The translations under genes and the position numbers were made by a program. The notes beneath the pieces were generated by a model, which was not told the DNA's origin, ran no database searches, and saw only the letters and a list, made by a program, of their open reading frames with translations. Shown here in pieces: positions 4,676-5,737 of a stretch of 5,737 bases of DNA (position 1 is its first letter; each line of letters starts with the position of its first letter). Origin of the DNA: JAZLIC01 sp045617225 (GTDB lineage Bacteria > Bacillota > Clostridia > Monoglobales > Monoglobaceae); NCBI GenBank assembly GCA_045617225.1, contig JAZLIC010000155.1, positions 1-5,737 of the forward strand, given 5' to 3'.

Positions 4676-5623
4676 TTATTTAGCGGCGATAGCCTTTTTG
4701 GCCTTTTCAACGATTGCTTTTGCATCAAGTCCATACATTTCAAGAAGTGGAGCAGGTTTACCGCTTCTGCCGAAAACATCTCGACTGCCTATGCGCTGCA
4801 TAGGTACAGGTGCGTTTTCAACCAAAACTTCTGCAACTGCACTGCCGAGTCCGCCGATAATATTATGTTCTTCAGCAGTAACGATTGCACCGGTTTCTTT
4901 TGCGGCTTTTATAATTATCTCCTCGTCAATAGGCTTGATTGTAGCAATGTTTATAACCCTTGCACTGATGCCTTCTTTTTCTAAAAGCTCTGCGGCTTCA
5001 AGACAGGTGTGCACCAAAAGTCCTGTGCCGATAAGAGTTACATCATTACCTTCACAAATTGTTATGCCTTTGCCGATTTCAAAATTATAACTGTCATCAA
5101 AAATTGTAGGTACGGCTAAACGACCAAAACGTAAGTATACAGGACCTTCGTATTCAATAGCAGACTTCACTGCAAGGCGAGATTCGGTAGCGTCTGCCGG
5201 ATTTAAAATAACCATTCCGGGAATTGAACGCATTAAAGCTAAATCCTCAAGGCATTGATGTGTTGCACCGTCCTCGCCAACGGATAAGCCGGCGTGTGTT
5301 GCACCGATTTTTACATTAAGGTGCGGATAACCGATTGAGTTTCTTATCTGTTCAAAACTGCGTCCTGCCGCAAACATTGCAAAGGAACTTGCAAATACAA
5401 TCTTTCCGCAGGTTGAAAGACCTGCCGCAGTAGATAACATATTACCTTCTGCAATACCGAAGTTGATAAAACGCTCCGGATAAATCTTTTTAAAAGAATC
5501 AGTCTTTGTGGACTTTGAAAGGTCTGCGTCAAAAACAACGATGTTTTCATTACTGCCAAACTCCGCCAAAGCGTTTCCGTACGCTTCACGAGTAGCAACT
5601 TTTTGTCCGAGTTCGTATTTCAT
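4676..5623 (-). CDS. tkt: Transketolase, C-terminal subunit
   Basis: This 315-residue protein corresponds to the C-terminal half of a full-length transketolase (about 660 residues), which in many Clostridia is made as two polypeptides. Transketolase moves two-carbon ketol units between sugar phosphates in the non-oxidative pentose phosphate pathway, using thiamine diphosphate. Residues about 8-170 form the pyrimidine-binding domain: FGIAEGNM at 55-62 contains E59, the residue expected to activate the cofactor, and SVGEDGATHQ at 114-123 is a strongly conserved family stretch. Residues about 185-305 form the C-terminal domain, with EEHNIIGGLG beginning the usual conserved segment. The ATG at 5621-5623 has AGGAGGTG (revcomp of 5631-5638) 7 nt upstream and overlaps the stop of the N-terminal subunit gene by one base, so the two are translationally coupled. 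A DXS-like or other transketolase-family activity is less likely because the partner has transketolase-type residues. Confidence 0.92.
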   Translation of the reverse strand: MKYELGQKVATREAYGNALAEFGSNENIVVFDADLSKSTKTDSFKKIYPERFINFGIAEGNMLSTAAGLSTCGKIVFASSFAMFAAGRSFEQIRNSIGYPHLNVKIGATHAGLSVGEDGATHQCLEDLALMRSIPGMVILNPADATESRLAVKSAIEYEGPVYLRFGRLAVPTIFDDSYNFEIGKGITICEGNDVTLIGTGLLVHTCLEAAELLEKEGISARVINIATIKPIDEEIIIKAAKETGAIVTAEEHNIIGGLGSAVAEVLVENAPVPMQRIGSRDVFGRSGKPAPLLEMYGLDAKAIVEKAKKAIAAK

Positions 5624-5737
5624 TATTCAGCACCTCCTATAGTTTCAAGATAGGCATCAAGCTCTGCTATTGCCTGCTTATACTGCTCATCATTAGGTGC
5701 CGCACCATGCCAACCGGCTTGGTTTTCCATAAACGAA
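5623..5737 (-). CDS. tkt: Transketolase, N-terminal subunit, C-terminal end (partial)
   Basis: Only the last 37 codons and the stop are inside the window; the gene continues past the right edge. The translation begins SFMENQAGWHG, which matches the end of the thiamine diphosphate-binding N-terminal transketolase subunit, where a conserved histidine follows W in this WHG motif. The segment then runs through APNDEQYKQA and ends in ETIGGAE. The N-terminal subunit binds the diphosphate part of the cofactor and works as a complex with the C-terminal subunit. Its TAA stop (5623-5625) shares one base with the ATG of the next gene, and its last codons contain that gene's AGGAGGTG site. This is the standard arrangement for split transketolase. 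Confidence 0.9.
   Translation of the reverse strand, partial: SFMENQAGWHGAAPNDEQYKQAIAELDAYLETIGGAE

Noticed and set aside
4698..5090. 130-codon plus-strand open frame opposite the transketolase subunit
   Set aside because: It is antisense to a strongly supported gene, and its Ser/Ala/Ile-rich translation looks like a complement artefact.

Overview
The window looks like a chromosomal piece of a low- to moderate-GC Firmicute, most likely a gut-type member of class Clostridia. The signs are strong AGGAGG-type ribosome binding sites, sigma-A-like promoters, a YaaL/DUF2508 small protein, a transketolase split into two subunits, and a long acidic-tailed HtrA protease beside a two-component system. 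No tRNA, rRNA, CRISPR array, insertion sequence or phage gene was seen. The gene content is mostly core housekeeping and envelope stress.

Layout, left to right. Positions 1-425 read leftward: the 5' end of valS (valyl-tRNA synthetase, cut by the window edge), with its own extended -10 promoter, sits downstream of a 72-residue YaaL-like gene. Positions 426-612 are a divergent regulatory region. Positions 613-2840 encode an OmpR/PhoB-family response regulator and a membrane sensor kinase. A GTG-started, membrane-anchored HtrA/DegP-type serine protease (2946-4310) follows from its own promoter and ends in a clear intrinsic terminator (4332-4370). Positions 4371-4675 hold no gene; they contain a GC-rich cluster of inverted repeats and, at the right end, the terminator of the converging operon. 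Positions 4676-5737 read leftward: the C-terminal subunit of a split transketolase, preceded by the last 37 residues of the N-terminal subunit.

The most informative signal is regulatory. The response regulator and htrA are both preceded by the same promoter design: TTTACA, 5 bp, TTCATA, 5 bp, TT(A/C)A(A/T)A, 9 bp, then a -10 box (TCTAAT or TATAAT), with no recognisable -35 in the htrA case. Direct hexamers on an exact 11-bp pitch, ending just upstream of the -10, are what OmpR/PhoB-family activators bind. The simplest reading is that this response regulator activates its own operon and htrA, a local envelope or secretion-stress circuit comparable to CssRS-HtrA of Bacillus subtilis. That assignment is inference; the repeats and spacing are directly visible. 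I found no evidence of a wholly novel system.
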